Shown here: in pieces, positions 63,290 to 64,000 of the stretch | Position numbering within the stretch: position 1 is the first letter of the stretch | Layout: every line of letters begins with the position of its first letter | Origin: Lutjanus erythropterus | Taxonomy: Eukaryota; Chordata; Actinopteri; Lutjaniformes; Lutjanidae | Assembly (NCBI GenBank): GCA_020091685.1 | Contig: CM034612.1 | Coordinates: forward strand, 26,528,655-26,592,654 | Reading direction: 5' to 3' | DNA: 64,000 nt | Notes under the pieces: generated by a model | Seen by the model: the letters and a program-made list of their open reading frames with translations, nothing else | What the model was told of the DNA's origin: nothing | Databases searched by the model: none | Made by a program: the position numbers and the translations under genes

Positions 63290-63295
63290 AATAAA
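63290..63295 (+). terminator. KISS2 poly(A) signal
   Basis: AATAAA about 100 bases past the KISS2 stop. Another copy is near 63455, so alternative ends are possible. Confidence 0.6.
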
Positions 63296-63299
63296 ACTT

Positions 63300-64000
63300 T
63301 TGTACCAACCTTTACTGTGAAATGATTTGAAGAGCTACAACAATTTACTGTACATTTTGTACCATTTTCTCTTCTCTTCTCAGTATTTAAGAAATCCAAA
63401 TCAAATGGTCCAGTGGACTTTTATGATGAAGAGAAAAGCATCCTTCCTTTCACAATAAAAGTACTTAATGGTGAAATTAAAAAGGCTCAATTGTAATTTT
63501 CTGCAACCATAAGATGGCACTGCAGTGCCTTTTTAACATACACTGACAACATACACAAGTCCATCAGCAGTACAAACAACAAACAGAAAATAATTATTAA
63601 CAAAACTAATAATTAATTATATACACAATAATTTTTATGTTAAAAAAAGTTTTTAAAAAGTTGCATCACCAAACAACTTTTACTATTACTGTCATGTAGG
63701 CTATGAAAACACTGTGCTGGTCTTATGGAACTTACGATTAAATTAAATTCTGATATTTACAATAAAAGACCAATACTTAATATTACATTCATACTTGGTT
63801 ATGTCTTTTCCCAAATTCTGTTAATATATCCAAAACCTCCTTGATGACAGAAACTCTCAAACTGCAGCTCCCCATCAGAAGACGTACATTTATCATTGAT
63901 ATGAATCCATTTTGAAATGGTCACATTTCTAGACGGCATACACTGATTTTGAAGTCAGTCCAGTTAATTATGTAGAAAAATACAACATGTTGAAAACAAC
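63300..64000. other. Region downstream of KISS2
   Basis: AT-rich sequence with a TTAATTATATACAC stretch. I see no gene, repeat ends or RNA gene. Confidence 0.4.

Overview
The window is vertebrate nuclear DNA, almost certainly from a ray-finned (percomorph-like) teleost. It has five intron-containing protein genes with GT-AG splice sites, long AT-rich introns, many nested MITE-like and other DNA transposons, tRNA-derived SINEs and minisatellites. The last gene encodes a kisspeptin-2 precursor with the FNFNPFGLRF core, a form known from spiny-rayed fish. There are no prokaryotic features, CRISPR arrays or convincing tRNA/rRNA genes.

Layout, left to right. (1) RECQL, a RecQ1-type DNA helicase, is on the minus strand; 12 coding exons are secure between 252 and 8092. 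Its last exon(s) lie beyond the left edge, and its first coding exon lies in the 13.5-14.8 kb region, where two candidates are given. (2) GOLT1B (plus, 14858-23693, 5 exons, 138 aa) is head to head with RECQL. (3) SPX (spexin 1; plus, 29720-32566, 6 exons, 120 aa) has a TATA box and a poly(A) signal. (4) GYS2 (liver glycogen synthase; minus, 35011-59486, 16 exons, 705 aa) converges with SPX. (5) KISS2 (plus, 61489-63189, 2 exons, 124 aa) is head to head with GYS2 across about 2 kb. I built every exon by matching splice phase and by comparing the conceptual protein with the known vertebrate family; the exon lengths sum to intact reading frames.

The order RECQL-GOLT1B-SPX-GYS2 is the same conserved block as on human 12p12. 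The teleost block also keeps KISS2, so two amidated neuropeptide genes of the proposed galanin/spexin/kisspeptin group flank GYS2. The genes are not an operon and act separately: DNA repair, ER-Golgi traffic, a feeding/reproduction peptide, hepatic glycogen synthesis, and a reproductive-axis peptide.

The introns and spacers are mostly repeats. They include hAT-like MITEs with 8-bp target duplications, TTAA-flanked palindromic elements, a Tc1/mariner relic carrying a SINE, a second SINE beside an L2-type LINE end, a Tc1-like 5' end, a foldback array built of TTAGCCC/GGGCTAA palindromes, an element expanded by a ~57-bp tandem array, and two T-rich minisatellites (about 21 bp and about 19 bp) that create long spurious open frames. 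I did not find a convincing new biological system. The most useful leads are the Arg in the RECQL Walker A motif, the Gly inside the GYS2 E-X7-E motif, the ambiguous RECQL first exon, and the structured repeats inside GYS2.
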